Of a stretch of 64,000 nt of DNA, positions 36,746 through 47,459 are shown in pieces. The notes below the pieces were generated by a model. The model saw only the letters and a program-made list of their open reading frames with translations. It was not told where the DNA came from and made no database searches. The stretch lies in the NCBI RefSeq assembly GCF_009208775.1, contig NZ_WFLM01000003.1, positions 101,374-165,373 of the forward strand. The letters are read 5' to 3'. Both the position numbers and the translations under genes were made by a program. Source of the stretch: Silvanigrella paludirubra (lineage in GTDB: Bacteria > Bdellovibrionota_B > Oligoflexia > Silvanigrellales > Silvanigrellaceae). Every line of letters begins with the position of its first letter. The first letter of the stretch is position 1.

Positions 36746-37699
36746 TCAATTTGCATTGTAATTAGTTATAAGAAGTTCAAAAACTTTTCCTCTTTTAGTT
36801 GCAATTGAATTAATCATGCGTTTAGCCTCAACTCTAGATATATTAAAATCTTTATAAAGTAGGTCAAAAAAATTATCACCCGTAGCGCTCATAGGATCTG
36901 AATTACTAAGCATTTGATTTACGCCTTTTTGATCTAGATTTTTGAAAACTTTTGCAAGCCTTATTTGGTGTGAATCATCAAATATTCCAGTATAAGCATT
37001 AAAATTAGATGTTTCATTTAAAGGTCTATAGGGAGGATCATAATATATAAACACATCATCACTTTTTATTTTTAACGTAATATCTTCAAAATCTCCTTGA
37101 AGAATTTCTGCTATTTGAAAGGATTTAGAAACAGCATAAATGTTTTCAGAATCAAGAATTTTTGGATTTTTATAATTACCATGAGGAACATTAAATCCTC
37201 CTTTACTATTAACCCTAAAAAGTCCATTAAAACATGTTCGGTTCATAAAAATAATCTGACTTGCACGAAGAGGATTCACTTCATTATATTTACTATTTCT
37301 TTTTGAATTAAAATCGTCTCTAACTTCATAATATAGTTTTTCCTTTTCAGATTCATTCAATGATAAATATTTTTTTTGAATTTTATATAAAACTTCAACT
37401 AATTGATCAGGCTGTTCCTTTATTGTTTTATACAAAAGTATTAACTCAGGATTTGCATCCATTATTATTGATTCATTAATGAGATTTGAATTATAAAGAT
37501 CAAAAAATACAGCTCCACCTCCAAAAAAAGGTTCAATATACTTCTTAATTTTAGTACCAAGGTTTTTTGGGTAATTAGCAGAAAGAACTGGAAGCAATTG
37601 TGTTTTCCCTCCTGCCCATTTCAGAACAGGTTTAGCTATAGCTAAAATTTCAGGAGATGGTTTTATTAATGATGACATTGATGATACTGAAATTTCCAT
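36746..37699 (-). CDS. D12-class DNA adenine methyltransferase, Dam-like
   Basis: This 317-residue enzyme has motif I (PVLKWAGGKTQLLPVL), FFGGGAVFFDLY and motif IV DPPYRP, the order of Dam/DpnII-type N6-adenine methyltransferases that recognise GATC. RTCFNGLFRVNSKGGFNVP is the conserved target-recognition region. No restriction endonuclease gene is adjacent, so it looks like an orphan regulatory or repair methylase. The ATG at 37699 has only a weak, distant AGGA; an ATG eight codons later is possible. GATC specificity is family knowledge, not shown here. Confidence 0.9.
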   Translation of the reverse strand: MEISVSSMSSLIKPSPEILAIAKPVLKWAGGKTQLLPVLSANYPKNLGTKIKKYIEPFFGGGAVFFDLYNSNLINESIIMDANPELILLYKTIKEQPDQLVEVLYKIQKKYLSLNESEKEKLYYEVRDDFNSKRNSKYNEVNPLRASQIIFMNRTCFNGLFRVNSKGGFNVPHGNYKNPKILDSENIYAVSKSFQIAEILQGDFEDITLKIKSDDVFIYYDPPYRPLNETSNFNAYTGIFDDSHQIRLAKVFKNLDQKGVNQMLSNSDPMSATGDNFFDLLYKDFNISRVEAKRMINSIATKRGKVFELLITNYNAN

Positions 37700-37882
37700 A
37701 AAATATATTGTGTCCTAATAAAATTGATGAAACAAATATTGGTATTTTTCAACCTTTAGAAGTTCATTTTCAAATGAGAATATAGAGCTTGGTTCTGCTT
37801 TACAAGCTCACAAAGTTTCTGTTCTATTTTTACAAATTTCTTCTTTGTTAAAATTTGTATATATTTTGCGAAAAAAATAAAT

Positions 37883-37913
37883 AAAAAAGCCTCCCTTTTT
37901 TGGGAGGCTTTTT
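37883..37913 (-). terminator. strong intrinsic terminator after carD
   Basis: GCCTCCC (37889-37895) and GGGAGGC (37902-37908) form a G+C-rich stem around a T-rich loop, flanked by A6 and T5 runs. It lies 24 bases past the carD stop. Confidence 0.9.
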
Positions 37914-37936
37914 AAAGAATGAAATTGAATAAAAAT

Positions 37937-38440
37937 TTAGATCGCAAATAAAATATGATTTAATTCATGTTCAATAACACTTTTTTCTTCGCCGCGTGCA
38001 ACAGAAATTTCAGAAACAAGCATATTGCGTGCGCGCTCAAGCATTTTCTTTTCACCAAAAGAAAGCTCTTTATCAGAACTTAAAGAAGATAAATCTCTAA
38101 GAACCTCAGCAATTTCAACTAAATCACCTGTATTTAACTTGTCATTCAACGCTCTAAAACGACGATTCCAAGTTGCAGTAGATTTTTTAGAAGGAGACTG
38201 AAGAATTTGAAACACTTTCTCTACGTCTGGCAAAGAAATTACAGAACGAAGACCAACAGTTTTTGCAGCTCTAGTAGGAACCATCACTTTAGCGCCTGTT
38301 GAATGAATTTTAAGGACATAAAAATCTTGTTGAGCTCCGCCAATGCTGCATTCTTCAATATTTTCAATCGTTCCAACACCATGGCAAGGATAAACCGCTT
38401 TTTGACCAACAATGAAATCGTAGAACTTTTCAGCACTCAT
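37937..38440 (-). CDS. carD: CarD/CdnL-family RNA polymerase-binding regulator
   Basis: The protein (167 residues from ATG 38440) has the N-terminal RNAP-interaction domain (FIVGQKAVYPCHGVGTIENI) and the C-terminal helical DNA-binding domain with TWNRRFRALNDKLNTGDL and the conserved Trp. CarD/CdnL stabilises open promoter complexes, especially at rRNA promoters. I chose ATG 38440 because a perfect GGAGG is upstream; the longer frame to 38503 lacks one and reads as random sequence. A strong terminator follows. Confidence 0.95.
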   Translation of the reverse strand: MSAEKFYDFIVGQKAVYPCHGVGTIENIEECSIGGAQQDFYVLKIHSTGAKVMVPTRAAKTVGLRSVISLPDVEKVFQILQSPSKKSTATWNRRFRALNDKLNTGDLVEIAEVLRDLSSLSSDKELSFGEKKMLERARNMLVSEISVARGEEKSVIEHELNHILFAI

Positions 38441-38612
38441 GCTGCAAGACCTCCAGAAAAAAGAAAACCCGTTGCACCTTGTAATAAAAATCAGGAAAAA
38501 CAACGAGAAATACTTAAGTTTTTAATGAAAAAATAAAATATGAATATTATTTATCAGTCTTATTCCGCTACAGAAAGATATTAAATTTGAATAAAGCAAA
38601 AAGCCCTCTCTT

Positions 38613-38791
38613 GCATCTAACAGCAAATGAAGATGCTTTCTAAAATATTCTTAAAAATTTCTCTCTAAAATATACCACAAATTTTAATTGTGGTCTTAAG
38701 GGATTTTCACCCAAAGATTGAATTTGCAATCTTAAAATTCCAGAGTAATCGTTCCATCAAATTTTAACTTTAAAAAGTTTTCTTAAAGTTA
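38613..38791. other. cluster of four stem-loops between carD and the HD gene, candidate structured RNA
   Basis: The 678-base gap between divergent carD and the HD-domain gene contains four perfect inverted repeats in a row: GCATCT/AGATGC (38613-38636), ACCACAA/TTGTGGT (38674-38694), AAGATTG/CAATCTT (38714-38733) and TAACTTTAA/TTAAAGTTA (38765-38791). Loops are 6 to 12 bases. No ORF of note is here. This may be a small RNA, a long structured leader, or chance in A+T-rich DNA. The remainder of the gap shows nothing convincing. Confidence 0.35.
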
Positions 38792-39118
38792 CATCCTCTT
38801 CAAAAAAAATTGATGAGTGTATTTGACATAACTCAAAAAAACTAATAGTGAGTCGCCTTAGAGAATGTTTTTTATAAAACTCTGGTTGAATCAAAAAAGA
38901 GTAAAAAAACAAAAGCTAAAGCAAATCACGCCATTGAAATTAGTTAAACCTAAACTTATTGTATTAAAAAACCGACCTTTTGAAGCCTGTTTTTGCAAGT
39001 CAAAGCATCATCTAATTTACCTAGACAAACCAATTTTGTCAATTTATTTTGCATAGTAATTGCGCACCTATTTAACATTAATAACTTTTTTATAGAGTGG
39101 CATTTAAAAGGAGACTCA

Positions 39119-40726
39119 ATGGCTCTCACAATAGCTCGTAAAGGATATTCTATAATTGACAAAAAAACATTAAAACTTATTTTTACTGGTAAAATTAGAG
39201 ATTCTTTGCATGATACCATACCATTTACAGAGCATGAAAAAAAAATCATAAATACCAAAGAATTTCAAAGACTTAGACGAATAACCCAAACCGCTTTTAC
39301 ATTGTACGCCTTTCCTGGTGCTACCCATACAAGATTTGAACATTCTCTTGGGGTTATGCATGTTGCAGATCTAATGCTAAATTCAATTATAAATAACCAA
39401 AAAAGACTTCTAGAAGCTTTAGATCTATCTTGTGAAGACACTCCAAAACATACAAAAGAATTTTTTTTAGAAAACGAAAAACTAAATGGTTCTTTAAGCA
39501 TGACAAAAGAAGCATTGCATTATTTAGAAACTTGCCCTTATTTGACACAATGCCTTCGTTTTTCCGCACTATTACATGACATAGGCCACGCACCTTATAG
39601 CCATTCTGGTGAACGGTTTATGGTTACATGGGAATTTTTTGGGAAACATTTAGACCAATTAAATGTTCCCTTATGGCTTAAAACAGCATTTAAAAATAAA
39701 ATTAAAAAATTAAAAGAAAAAAATTTCAATTTAAATGAACTTAAAATTCGCCATGAAGTCTATACCTTAATTATTGTTTCAAAATTATTTAACAATGAAG
39801 ATGAATTTTTATCTGAAAAAATGGGACAAGATATTTGTGCTATTTTAGACCTTTCCGTATCGCCAAACCCAAATGGAGATCTGCATAAAAGCAGATTACA
39901 AAATTTATTACATGAAATCGTAAGTGGTGAAATTGATGCCGATAGAATGGATTATCTATTAAGAGATTCAAGAGAATGCGGAATCATTTATGGATATTTT
40001 GATTTAGGAAGAATTTTAGATTCCATTGGATTTTATTTGAATCATCAAACAAATAAATATCACTTAGCATTAAGACGAAGTGGAATATCGGCTTTTGAAG
40101 ATTATTTGCGGGCTCGTTGGAGCATGTACCAACAAGTCTATTTTCATAAAACAGTAACAGCGTGCGAAGCAATGCTTCAAAATATTAACAAAAATTTTCC
40201 TAATTTTAATTTACCTATTCAAATTGATGAATATCTTGCTATTGATGAACATAGTTTTTTCCCCTATATAGAAAAAAATTATGCTTCGGATTTAAAACCA
40301 TTTACTAAAGAAATTTTAACCGATTTAATTTATAATAGAAAACTTTGGAAAAGAGTTTATGAAGAATTTATTCCTAAAAATACTTTAAGAACAATTCCTT
40401 CTTTATGTCCTACAATTACAAACTATTTACAAAAAATAGATTGCCCTGCTGAAATTATAGAAAATAGTACAAATTTAACTAATTTTTCTCCAAAAGGAAA
40501 AGAAAATTCTTCTAAAAATAATTTAAAAATTATTATTAAAGATGTTCATTCATTAAGGTACCTTGAGCCCGTTGAAAATCACAGTACTCTTATTAATAGA
40601 GTAGATGAAGAGTTTATCATTAGAAGAATTTATATATCAAGATTTAAAGAAAATTTAGAAGATATATCTTCTAAAGAAATTCAAAAAATAATTTCTGATA
40701 AAATTATAAATCCAGAAAATAACTAA
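39119..40726 (+). CDS. HD-domain phosphohydrolase (COG1078 type)
   Basis: From ATG 39119 the protein has 535 residues. GGAG lies nine bases upstream; the longer frame from 38993 is noncoding in look. HD metal residues are THTRFEHSLGVMHV, LLHDIGHAPYSHSGE and GEIDADRMDYLLRDS, the pattern of the deoxynucleotide triphosphohydrolase-like COG1078 family. RMDYLLRDSRECG is a hallmark of that group. It may cleave dNTPs or related nucleotides. It is first in an operon with yyaL-like and PPDK-regulator genes. Confidence 0.9.
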   Translation: MALTIARKGYSIIDKKTLKLIFTGKIRDSLHDTIPFTEHEKKIINTKEFQRLRRITQTAFTLYAFPGATHTRFEHSLGVMHVADLMLNSIINNQKRLLEALDLSCEDTPKHTKEFFLENEKLNGSLSMTKEALHYLETCPYLTQCLRFSALLHDIGHAPYSHSGERFMVTWEFFGKHLDQLNVPLWLKTAFKNKIKKLKEKNFNLNELKIRHEVYTLIIVSKLFNNEDEFLSEKMGQDICAILDLSVSPNPNGDLHKSRLQNLLHEIVSGEIDADRMDYLLRDSRECGIIYGYFDLGRILDSIGFYLNHQTNKYHLALRRSGISAFEDYLRARWSMYQQVYFHKTVTACEAMLQNINKNFPNFNLPIQIDEYLAIDEHSFFPYIEKNYASDLKPFTKEILTDLIYNRKLWKRVYEEFIPKNTLRTIPSLCPTITNYLQKIDCPAEIIENSTNLTNFSPKGKENSSKNNLKIIIKDVHSLRYLEPVENHSTLINRVDEEFIIRRIYISRFKENLEDISSKEIQKIISDKIINPENN

Positions 40727-40749
40727 GATATTATTAACAGGAAATTAAA

Positions 40750-42909
40750 ATGGAAAATGAAAATAAGTTAAATAAAGAAACAAGTCCCTATCTTTTGCAG
40801 CATAAAAACAATCCTGTAAATTGGTTCCCTTGGTGTGAAGAAGCATTTGAAAAAGCACGACAAGAAAATAAGCCAATATTTTTATCAATTGGATATTCTA
40901 GTTGTCACTGGTGTCACGTTATGGCACATGAAAGCTTTGAAGACTTTGAAACTGCAAAATTAATGAATGAATTGTTTATTAATATTAAAGTAGACAGAGA
41001 AGAGAGACCAGATATTGATGAAATTTATATGGAAGCCGTCATGCTCATTACTAAACATGGTGGATGGCCGTTAAGTGTTTTTTTAACTCCTGATCTAAAA
41101 CCATTTTATGGTGGAACTTATTTTCCCTTAGAATCAAAAAATAATTATCCTTCATTTAAAGACGTACTTAAAACTATATCTAAGTTTTATTTAGAAAATA
41201 ATCAAGAAACAGAAGAACGATCTTCTAAAATTATTCATTATTTAAATGAAAGTAAAATGGAATCTAGTTTAGTTAAATTAGAAAATCATATTTCAGATCA
41301 AAATATAACAATAGATAAAATAGTAGATCACTTATTACCAACTTATAATTCTCTTCTTGAATTACTAGAAATGGATGCAGATAAAATAAATGGAGGATTT
41401 GGAAATGCCCCAAAATTCCCTCAACCATCTAAAATATCTGCTATGTTATTATCAAATAACAAACATAACAAAGCTCATGCAATTTTAACATTAGACAAAA
41501 TAAGATGCGGTGGCATTATAGATCAAATTGGGGGAGGAATTTCTCGTTATAGCGTTGATAATAAATGGCTAGTGCCACATTTTGAAAAAATGTTATATGA
41601 TAATGCCCAAATGCTTACTTTATACGCTATTGCTAGTAATTTATTAAAAGAAAATAATAAAGATTTATCTCTTGAATTTCAAAAAGTATCTGAAAGTATT
41701 TTTGAATATTTAGAACGTGATTTAAAGTGCAAAAAATCAGGATTGTATTTTAGTGCAGAAGACGCTGATAGTGAAGGAGAAGAAGGGTTATTTTATACTT
41801 TTTTAGAATCTGAATTCATAGAAATATTTAAAAACAATTATGAACTTCTTGAATTTGCAAAAAGATTATATAAAGTAACAAATAACGGTAATTTTGAAGG
41901 CACTAATATATTAACAATCCCAAATGATTTTAAAAAGTTTTGTGATGAAATATCAATTTCTGTAGAAGATGGTAAAGCATTTTATTCCGAAATAAGAAAA
42001 ATTTTATTTAATGAAAGAAATAAAAGAGTAAGACCAGGACTTGATAATAAATGCCTACTTTCATGGAATTCACTTACTGCTACTGCGCTCATTCAATCTT
42101 CTATTACTTTGAATAATTCCGATTTTCTTAAACAAGGTTTAAGCTTAATTCAAAATATTTTTAAATACTTTAAATCACCACAGGGATATTTTCATGTCTA
42201 TACGAATGGACATGCAAAAATATCTCCTTTTGTAGACGATTTGGGTTTCTTACTAGAAGCATGTATTGAAAGTATTTTAATTACGGGTTGCGAAAGTTTA
42301 ATCAAAGAAATATTAGAAATTATTAAAACAATTCATAAAAATTATGTAGATCCTATTTCAGGAACTTTATATTATTCAAGAAATGATAAAGATCTTATTA
42401 ATAGGCCAATTAAATTTGAAGATAATGTAATATATAGTGCAAATTCTGCAATATTTGGAAGTTTAACTAAGTTTATTCTTTGGCTAGGAAGTACAGACAA
42501 TTATAATAAAATTTCATCAAGCGATCACAAAATGATTGAGTCACTTGCTTTAATTTCTGTATCTAATACAGTTATTTTATCTCAAAAAATACCTACCGCT
42601 TGCGCTCAGATGCTTCAAAAAATTAAATTTTTAGAATATAAAAATGTTATTATTATCAATAATAAAAATAACATCTCTGTCCCTCTTCAAAACTTTCACT
42701 CAGCCTATTCAGCTTGTGTTAATCATTTAAATGATTATTCTATTTTAGGTGGTGTGTTAAATTCAAAATATGAATTAGAAAATATTCATGATTACATTAA
42801 AGAATTATTTGCTCCTAATTTTGAAGTTGAATATTCTTTTTGTAATAAAAAAGGCTGTACACTGCCTACAAAAAATTTATTAGAATTATTTTCGAGATTT
42901 GAGGATTAA
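40750..42909 (+). CDS. YyaL/SSP411-type thioredoxin-domain protein
   Basis: The 719-residue protein is full-length for this DUF255 family. The N-terminal thioredoxin-like domain has [17 protein letters not shown] and [14 protein letters not shown] with the CxxC motif. The rest forms an alpha/alpha barrel like glycan-processing enzymes (for example [19 protein letters not shown]). Bacterial YyaL proteins have no settled function. It lies between the HD hydrolase gene and the PPDK regulator gene, with 23 and 2 base gaps. Confidence 0.9.
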   Translation: MENENKLNKETSPYLLQHKNNPVNWFPWCEEAFEKARQENKPIFLSIGYSSCHWCHVMAHESFEDFETAKLMNELFINIKVDREERPDIDEIYMEAVMLITKHGGWPLSVFLTPDLKPFYGGTYFPLESKNNYPSFKDVLKTISKFYLENNQETEERSSKIIHYLNESKMESSLVKLENHISDQNITIDKIVDHLLPTYNSLLELLEMDADKINGGFGNAPKFPQPSKISAMLLSNNKHNKAHAILTLDKIRCGGIIDQIGGGISRYSVDNKWLVPHFEKMLYDNAQMLTLYAIASNLLKENNKDLSLEFQKVSESIFEYLERDLKCKKSGLYFSAEDADSEGEEGLFYTFLESEFIEIFKNNYELLEFAKRLYKVTNNGNFEGTNILTIPNDFKKFCDEISISVEDGKAFYSEIRKILFNERNKRVRPGLDNKCLLSWNSLTATALIQSSITLNNSDFLKQGLSLIQNIFKYFKSPQGYFHVYTNGHAKISPFVDDLGFLLEACIESILITGCESLIKEILEIIKTIHKNYVDPISGTLYYSRNDKDLINRPIKFEDNVIYSANSAIFGSLTKFILWLGSTDNYNKISSSDHKMIESLALISVSNTVILSQKIPTACAQMLQKIKFLEYKNVIIINNKNNISVPLQNFHSAYSACVNHLNDYSILGGVLNSKYELENIHDYIKELFAPNFEVEYSFCNKKGCTLPTKNLLELFSRFED

Positions 42910-42911
42910 AT

Positions 42912-43760
42912 ATGAATAAAATGAATACAAATTTAAGTATTCCAAATATTTTTACAGTATCAGATGGTACAGGAGAAACAGCATTAAGTATTGTTCGAGC
43001 TGTTCGAGTTCAATTTGAACACGCCGAAATGCATATTGAAAGATATAATAAAGTAAGAAGTCGTGAAATGTTGGAGGAAATGCTCCTTTCCGCTAAAAAT
43101 AAAAATGCGACAGTCGTTGCTACTTTAGTTGATCCTGAACTTAGAGTTTTTTTAATATCTCGTTCTATGCAATTAGGTGTGAAGGTTGTTGATGTTTTAT
43201 TTCCACTTTTAGAAACATTATCTGAGCAATTAGGAAGGCGTCCAAGTTCTATACCAGGCTTGTTAAGACAATTAGATGAAGGTTATTTTAAACGCATAAG
43301 CGCCATTGAATATACTGTTAGACATGATGATGGTGTTATTTCTTGTGATTTACCAGAAGCAGATATTATATTAATTGGTGTATCTAGAACTTCTAAAACA
43401 CCACTTTCAATGTATTTGGGACACAAGGGCTATAAAGTAGCAAATATTCCTTTAGTTCCTGGAATTGATCCACCGATTGAACTTTCAAAAGTAGATCAAA
43501 ATAAAATAATAGGACTTATTATTGACCCAACTCGTTTGGCTGAAATTAGAGTAGCAAGAATCGAAGCGTTAGGTACAAATGACATTGGTGACTATGCTGA
43601 TATTGAAAAAATATTTGAAGAGCTAGAATGGAGCCGAGAAATATTTAAAAAAAACAAAAGATGGCCTGTTTTAGATGTTACTGGAAAAGCACTCGAAGAA
43701 AATTCTGTTGAAATTGAAAAAATTATTTTAAGCCGATTTCCTGAACTCTCCGATGAATAA
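42912..43760 (+). CDS. ppsR: PPDK/PEP synthase regulatory kinase-phosphorylase (DUF299)
   Basis: This 282-residue protein is a bifunctional regulator that phosphorylates and dephosphorylates a Thr of pyruvate phosphate dikinase or PEP synthase. The P-loop-like GVSRTSKTPLSMYLGHKGYK and the N-terminal VSDGTGETALSIVRAV are family signatures. The motif PLVPGIDPP follows. It is the last gene of the HD-yyaL-ppsR operon, two bases after the YyaL-like gene. The enzyme it controls is not in this window. Confidence 0.92.
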   Translation: MNKMNTNLSIPNIFTVSDGTGETALSIVRAVRVQFEHAEMHIERYNKVRSREMLEEMLLSAKNKNATVVATLVDPELRVFLISRSMQLGVKVVDVLFPLLETLSEQLGRRPSSIPGLLRQLDEGYFKRISAIEYTVRHDDGVISCDLPEADIILIGVSRTSKTPLSMYLGHKGYKVANIPLVPGIDPPIELSKVDQNKIIGLIIDPTRLAEIRVARIEALGTNDIGDYADIEKIFEELEWSREIFKKNKRWPVLDVTGKALEENSVEIEKIILSRFPELSDE

Positions 43761-43769
43761 TTAATTTAT

Positions 43770-45305
43770 TTATTCATATCTCATTTCTATATTATGTAAA
43801 TAAAAAATAGATTCGCCAAATTGTTTTCCTAATGATTCTATTTTTTCTGGTTTATAGATGACTACAGCATTTGTTTCAAATAAAGGTACCATAATAACAT
43901 TTTCGTGGAAATATTTTGATAGATTTTTAAGTCTTTCATTTAAGATTTCACGATTATTAGAAATTTTTGCTATTTGAATTAAGTTTTCAAGAGTCTCCGT
44001 TTCGTAATAATAAACACTACTTGAAGCTCCTCCACTTTTTGCATAACCTGTAAAAGTTGATATAAAATCAAAAGCGTCTGACATTAAAGAATCTAGGCTA
44101 AAAGGTGAATTTTGAAATTCATTTGTATAGGGTTCCCAAAGATTTTTACCTTCATAAAATTCAATTTGCAATCCCGCTTTAGAGAGTTGATTTACAATTA
44201 CCTCTCTATATTTTTCGCCAAAAAGTGATTTATCGTAAGAATATGGAATTTTAAAAACCTTTGTATTTTGATTTTCTAATACTTTAGCAAATAAACGAGA
44301 AGCTTCTTTTAAATTATAATTTTCTAAAACATTTATTCTTCCTAAACTACTTGTTGTAATCATCTCATTTAAAGGTTTTGTTTCTATTTCTGTTGCTTTT
44401 ACTATTTCATCTCGAAAAATTGCTAAAGAAACTGCTTTTCTAAAATCTTTATTTCTTCCTAAAGGTGATGAAAAATTAAAATTAATATTTCTTTGCATAT
44501 ATGGAAAAGACAATACTTCCTTATTATACTTACTGTTATTATAAGACAAAGAGTCTTTTAATGTGATATCTGGCTCTAAAATACGTTCTTGTTCAAAGTA
44601 AATTGATTTTGGGGCTCTTGGATAATTCTTGCTGTCTACAAGCACTAACTGATAGGATCTATTTTTTTTATCTTCTTCTATTAATTTATATGCACCTGCA
44701 CCAACAGGCCATTTTTTCCAAGTCATTAAATCATCATTATATTCTTCATAAGGAACAAGAGAGTAATGAGCACGAGATAAATTATATAAAAATGAAGGAT
44801 TATAAGTATTAGGCACTAATGCAAGTGTATTTTTATCTAATATTTTTACTCCTTCAACCAATCCTGACTTGTAGGGTTGTCCATGTTTTATTTTTTCAAC
44901 ACCCTTTAAATTATAAAGCGCAAGTGCGCCTTCATTATTTGGATTTTTTGCAAAAAAAGATCGTAAAATACTAAACTCTAAATCTTCAATTGTTACTTTT
45001 CTTTCATTATGAAAAACAAGATTTTCTCTTAATTTTAATTTATAATAATTTTTTTCAAAATCCCAATTAAAAGATTCAACCATAGATGGAACAAGATCGC
45101 CATTATTATCAACATAAATTAGCGTTCCTAAAACAGCTGTCATAAAATGGGACCAACAATCATAAGAAGAGTTTTCCAGCCAAGGCTGTCCTATTTTATT
45201 TGAGCAATAATAAATAATATTTCCATTATTTTGGTTCATAAAATTTGTTACTCCAAAAGAAATATTTGAAAATAAAAGTAGTATAGTTATAATTACAAAT
45301 TTCAT
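43770..45305 (-). CDS. family 5 extracellular solute-binding protein (peptide ABC transporter)
   Basis: The 511-residue protein has a signal peptide ending near NISFG and a classical SBP_bac_5 fold: LVPSMVESFNWDFEKNYYKL and DGDLVP-like lobe, RKAVSLAIFRDEIV and the C-terminal closure. These proteins bind oligopeptides, nickel or sugars in the periplasm. No permease or ATPase is adjacent, so it is an orphan receptor or shares a transporter elsewhere. There is no lipobox Cys. It is convergent with ppsR. Confidence 0.85.
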   Translation of the reverse strand: MKFVIITILLLFSNISFGVTNFMNQNNGNIIYYCSNKIGQPWLENSSYDCWSHFMTAVLGTLIYVDNNGDLVPSMVESFNWDFEKNYYKLKLRENLVFHNERKVTIEDLEFSILRSFFAKNPNNEGALALYNLKGVEKIKHGQPYKSGLVEGVKILDKNTLALVPNTYNPSFLYNLSRAHYSLVPYEEYNDDLMTWKKWPVGAGAYKLIEEDKKNRSYQLVLVDSKNYPRAPKSIYFEQERILEPDITLKDSLSYNNSKYNKEVLSFPYMQRNINFNFSSPLGRNKDFRKAVSLAIFRDEIVKATEIETKPLNEMITTSSLGRINVLENYNLKEASRLFAKVLENQNTKVFKIPYSYDKSLFGEKYREVIVNQLSKAGLQIEFYEGKNLWEPYTNEFQNSPFSLDSLMSDAFDFISTFTGYAKSGGASSSVYYYETETLENLIQIAKISNNREILNERLKNLSKYFHENVIMVPLFETNAVVIYKPEKIESLGKQFGESIFYLHNIEMRYE

Positions 45306-45499
45306 TATAGTTATTTACCTTTAAATTTTAGGCTATGCGTATTTGATTTTTATTTTTTGCTATTATTAAATATGTTCAATTGAATAGAATAAATTCATTG
45401 AACTTTGAGAAAATATCACATATTTATAAATTTTACAAATAATTAAAGAAATATTATTATTTTACTTAAATGAGAAAATACATTACCAACAATAGATAT

Positions 45500-45904
45500 T
45501 TATTTTTTTACTTTAACTTGATCCATATTTTTTTGTTCATTTTCAGCTGATTTATCAACGATTACTTGAAATACACTTTTTGTAAATCCTTCTGGAAGGC
45601 CTTTTGATTTACCAAACTCTTCAGCAGTATCTACAACATGATCCGATCTTTTTTTATCATAAGCAGTTGCTATATTATTTTTTAATTTAATTTCACCAGC
45701 TAGATTTACATATTCCATTCTTTTCGCTAATAGTGATATAATTTCTTTGTTTATTTCATCAATATGCTTCCGAACACAATTTAAATCTTCACATTTTTCT
45801 GTTTTTTCGTGTTTTATATTATTTGATGCTGATTCATGATCCGAACAAGCATAAACAGAAGGAAAAGAAAGAACTAAAAGAAAAGATAATATTGTTTTTT
45901 TCAC
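45500..45904 (-). CDS. exported AroQ-class chorismate mutase
   Basis: The 134-residue protein has a signal peptide ending SVYAC, followed by an AroQ helical domain: VRKHIDEINKEIISLLAKR, EIKLKNN and AYDKKRSDHVV. By alignment with E. coli chorismate mutase, Arg11, Arg28, Lys39, Asp48, Arg51 and Ser84 have equivalents, Glu52 is Ser and Gln88 is Glu. Glu at the last place is seen in the yeast enzyme. Exported mutases of this class occur in bacteria that interact with hosts. Extra Cys (three in the mature N-terminus) are notable. Substrate could be extracellular chorismate. Confidence 0.75.
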   Translation of the reverse strand: MKKTILSFLLVLSFPSVYACSDHESASNNIKHEKTEKCEDLNCVRKHIDEINKEIISLLAKRMEYVNLAGEIKLKNNIATAYDKKRSDHVVDTAEEFGKSKGLPEGFTKSVFQVIVDKSAENEQKNMDQVKVKK

Positions 45905-45980
45905 ACAAAACTCCTAATTATTTTTATTAAATTAAGTAAAATTAGCTTTATGGACTATTATAATTTAGCCACAAAATGTA

Positions 45981-47453
45981 CTATATTATAATAGTCCATT
46001 TTGTTCCAGAAGGAGCATCTTGAATTTGGACACCTTGTGCCAAAAGCTCATCTCGTATTGCATCTGATTTTGCCCAATCTTTATTTGCTCGAGCCCTTTT
46101 TCGTTCTTCTAATTTTTGTTGAATTTCGGAAGAAGATATTTCAGAAGCTAAATTATATTTTCTTAAATTTTCAAAAAATACATTTGGCTCTTCTACAAGT
46201 AGACCCATTGCATTTTTCATCCAGTTTTTAAATTCTGGCCATTTTGATTTTAAAATAGTTATATCTTTTTCTGACAAAATTTTTCCCGATTTTTCAAGAG
46301 CACTTAGTTTTGTATTTATATTTCGAATAAAATCAAAAAATACAGCAAGGGCAGCACTACTATTTAAATCGTCCGCTAAAAATTCTCTCATTTTTGGTAT
46401 TAAAGTTTCAAGCTCCGTAAAGATAAATTCGCTAGATTGATTATCATGATTTGTATTTTGGTTTGAATACTCATCTACTAAAGAAACAAAACGATAAATT
46501 TTTGCCAGTTTTTTTAAGTTTTCTGTCGTCATTTCAAAGGTAAAATCGAGTGGTTGCCCATAGGAAATCGACAAAAAAACCAACCTTAATACTTCAGAAG
46601 GGTATTTCGATAAAAAATCTTTAATAGCAACAAAATGATTTGTACTTTTACTCATTTTTTCACCATAAAGCGTTACCATACCTGCATGAAGCCAAGTAGA
46701 TGAAAAAGGTTTTCCTGTTGCTCCTTCAGACTGTGCAATTTCAGCTTCATGGTGCGGAAATATAAGATCTCTTCCTCCCATATGAATATCTATAGAATCA
46801 CCAAATAAAGAATGGATCATAGCAGAGCATTCCACATGCCAACCTGGACGACCATTTCCCCATGGAGAAGCCCAATAAATTTCACCTTCTTTTGCAAATT
46901 TCCATAGTGCAAAATCGAGAGCATCTTCTTTTGCTTCATCTATTTCAATGCGAGCACCTTTTTTTAAATCATCAATTTTATTTTTGCTTAACTTACCATA
47001 CTCCGCAAACTTACGGACTCTATAATAAACTCCGGAGTTTGTTACGTATGCTAATTCTTTATGAATTAATTTTTCTATTAACGAAATAATTTGAGGAATA
47101 TTTTCTGTAACTTTAGGCTCATGCTGTGGTCTTTGTAAATTAAAGAGCTCAAGCATTTCGTCTTGCTCAGAAACATAACGTGATACAATATCAGCACAAG
47201 AAACACCTTCTTGATTTGCTTTATGTATAATTTTATCATCGACATCTGTTATATTTCTAGCCCATTCTACGTTCATTTCATTATCAACTAATGTACGATA
47301 TAATAAGTCATAAGAAAAAAAAGTGCGGCTATGGCCAATATGTGTGTTTCCATAAGGAGTAACACCACAACAATACATTTTTACCTTACCTTCATTTAAT
47401 GTGTTAAATTTTTCTTTTTTTCCAGTAAGCGTATTAAAAAAATGTATTTTCAT
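45981..47453 (-). CDS. cysS: cysteinyl-tRNA synthetase
   Basis: CysRS (490 residues) charges tRNA-Cys. HIGHSRTFF is the class I HIGH signature, KMSKSTNH the KMSKS loop, and the zinc-site Cys in [11 protein letters not shown] is present. The C-terminal [18 protein letters not shown] is the DALR-like end. It starts six bases after the dnaJ stop, so the two are coupled. Confidence 0.97.
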   Translation of the reverse strand: MKIHFFNTLTGKKEKFNTLNEGKVKMYCCGVTPYGNTHIGHSRTFFSYDLLYRTLVDNEMNVEWARNITDVDDKIIHKANQEGVSCADIVSRYVSEQDEMLELFNLQRPQHEPKVTENIPQIISLIEKLIHKELAYVTNSGVYYRVRKFAEYGKLSKNKIDDLKKGARIEIDEAKEDALDFALWKFAKEGEIYWASPWGNGRPGWHVECSAMIHSLFGDSIDIHMGGRDLIFPHHEAEIAQSEGATGKPFSSTWLHAGMVTLYGEKMSKSTNHFVAIKDFLSKYPSEVLRLVFLSISYGQPLDFTFEMTTENLKKLAKIYRFVSLVDEYSNQNTNHDNQSSEFIFTELETLIPKMREFLADDLNSSAALAVFFDFIRNINTKLSALEKSGKILSEKDITILKSKWPEFKNWMKNAMGLLVEEPNVFFENLRKYNLASEISSSEIQQKLEERKRARANKDWAKSDAIRDELLAQGVQIQDAPSGTKWTIII

Positions 47454-47459
47454 ATTGTA

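Noticed and set aside
45370..45410. GTTCAAT/ATTGAAC inverted repeat before the peptide-binding protein
   Set aside because: Seven-base arms with a 16-base spacer are likely by chance in such A+T-rich DNA.
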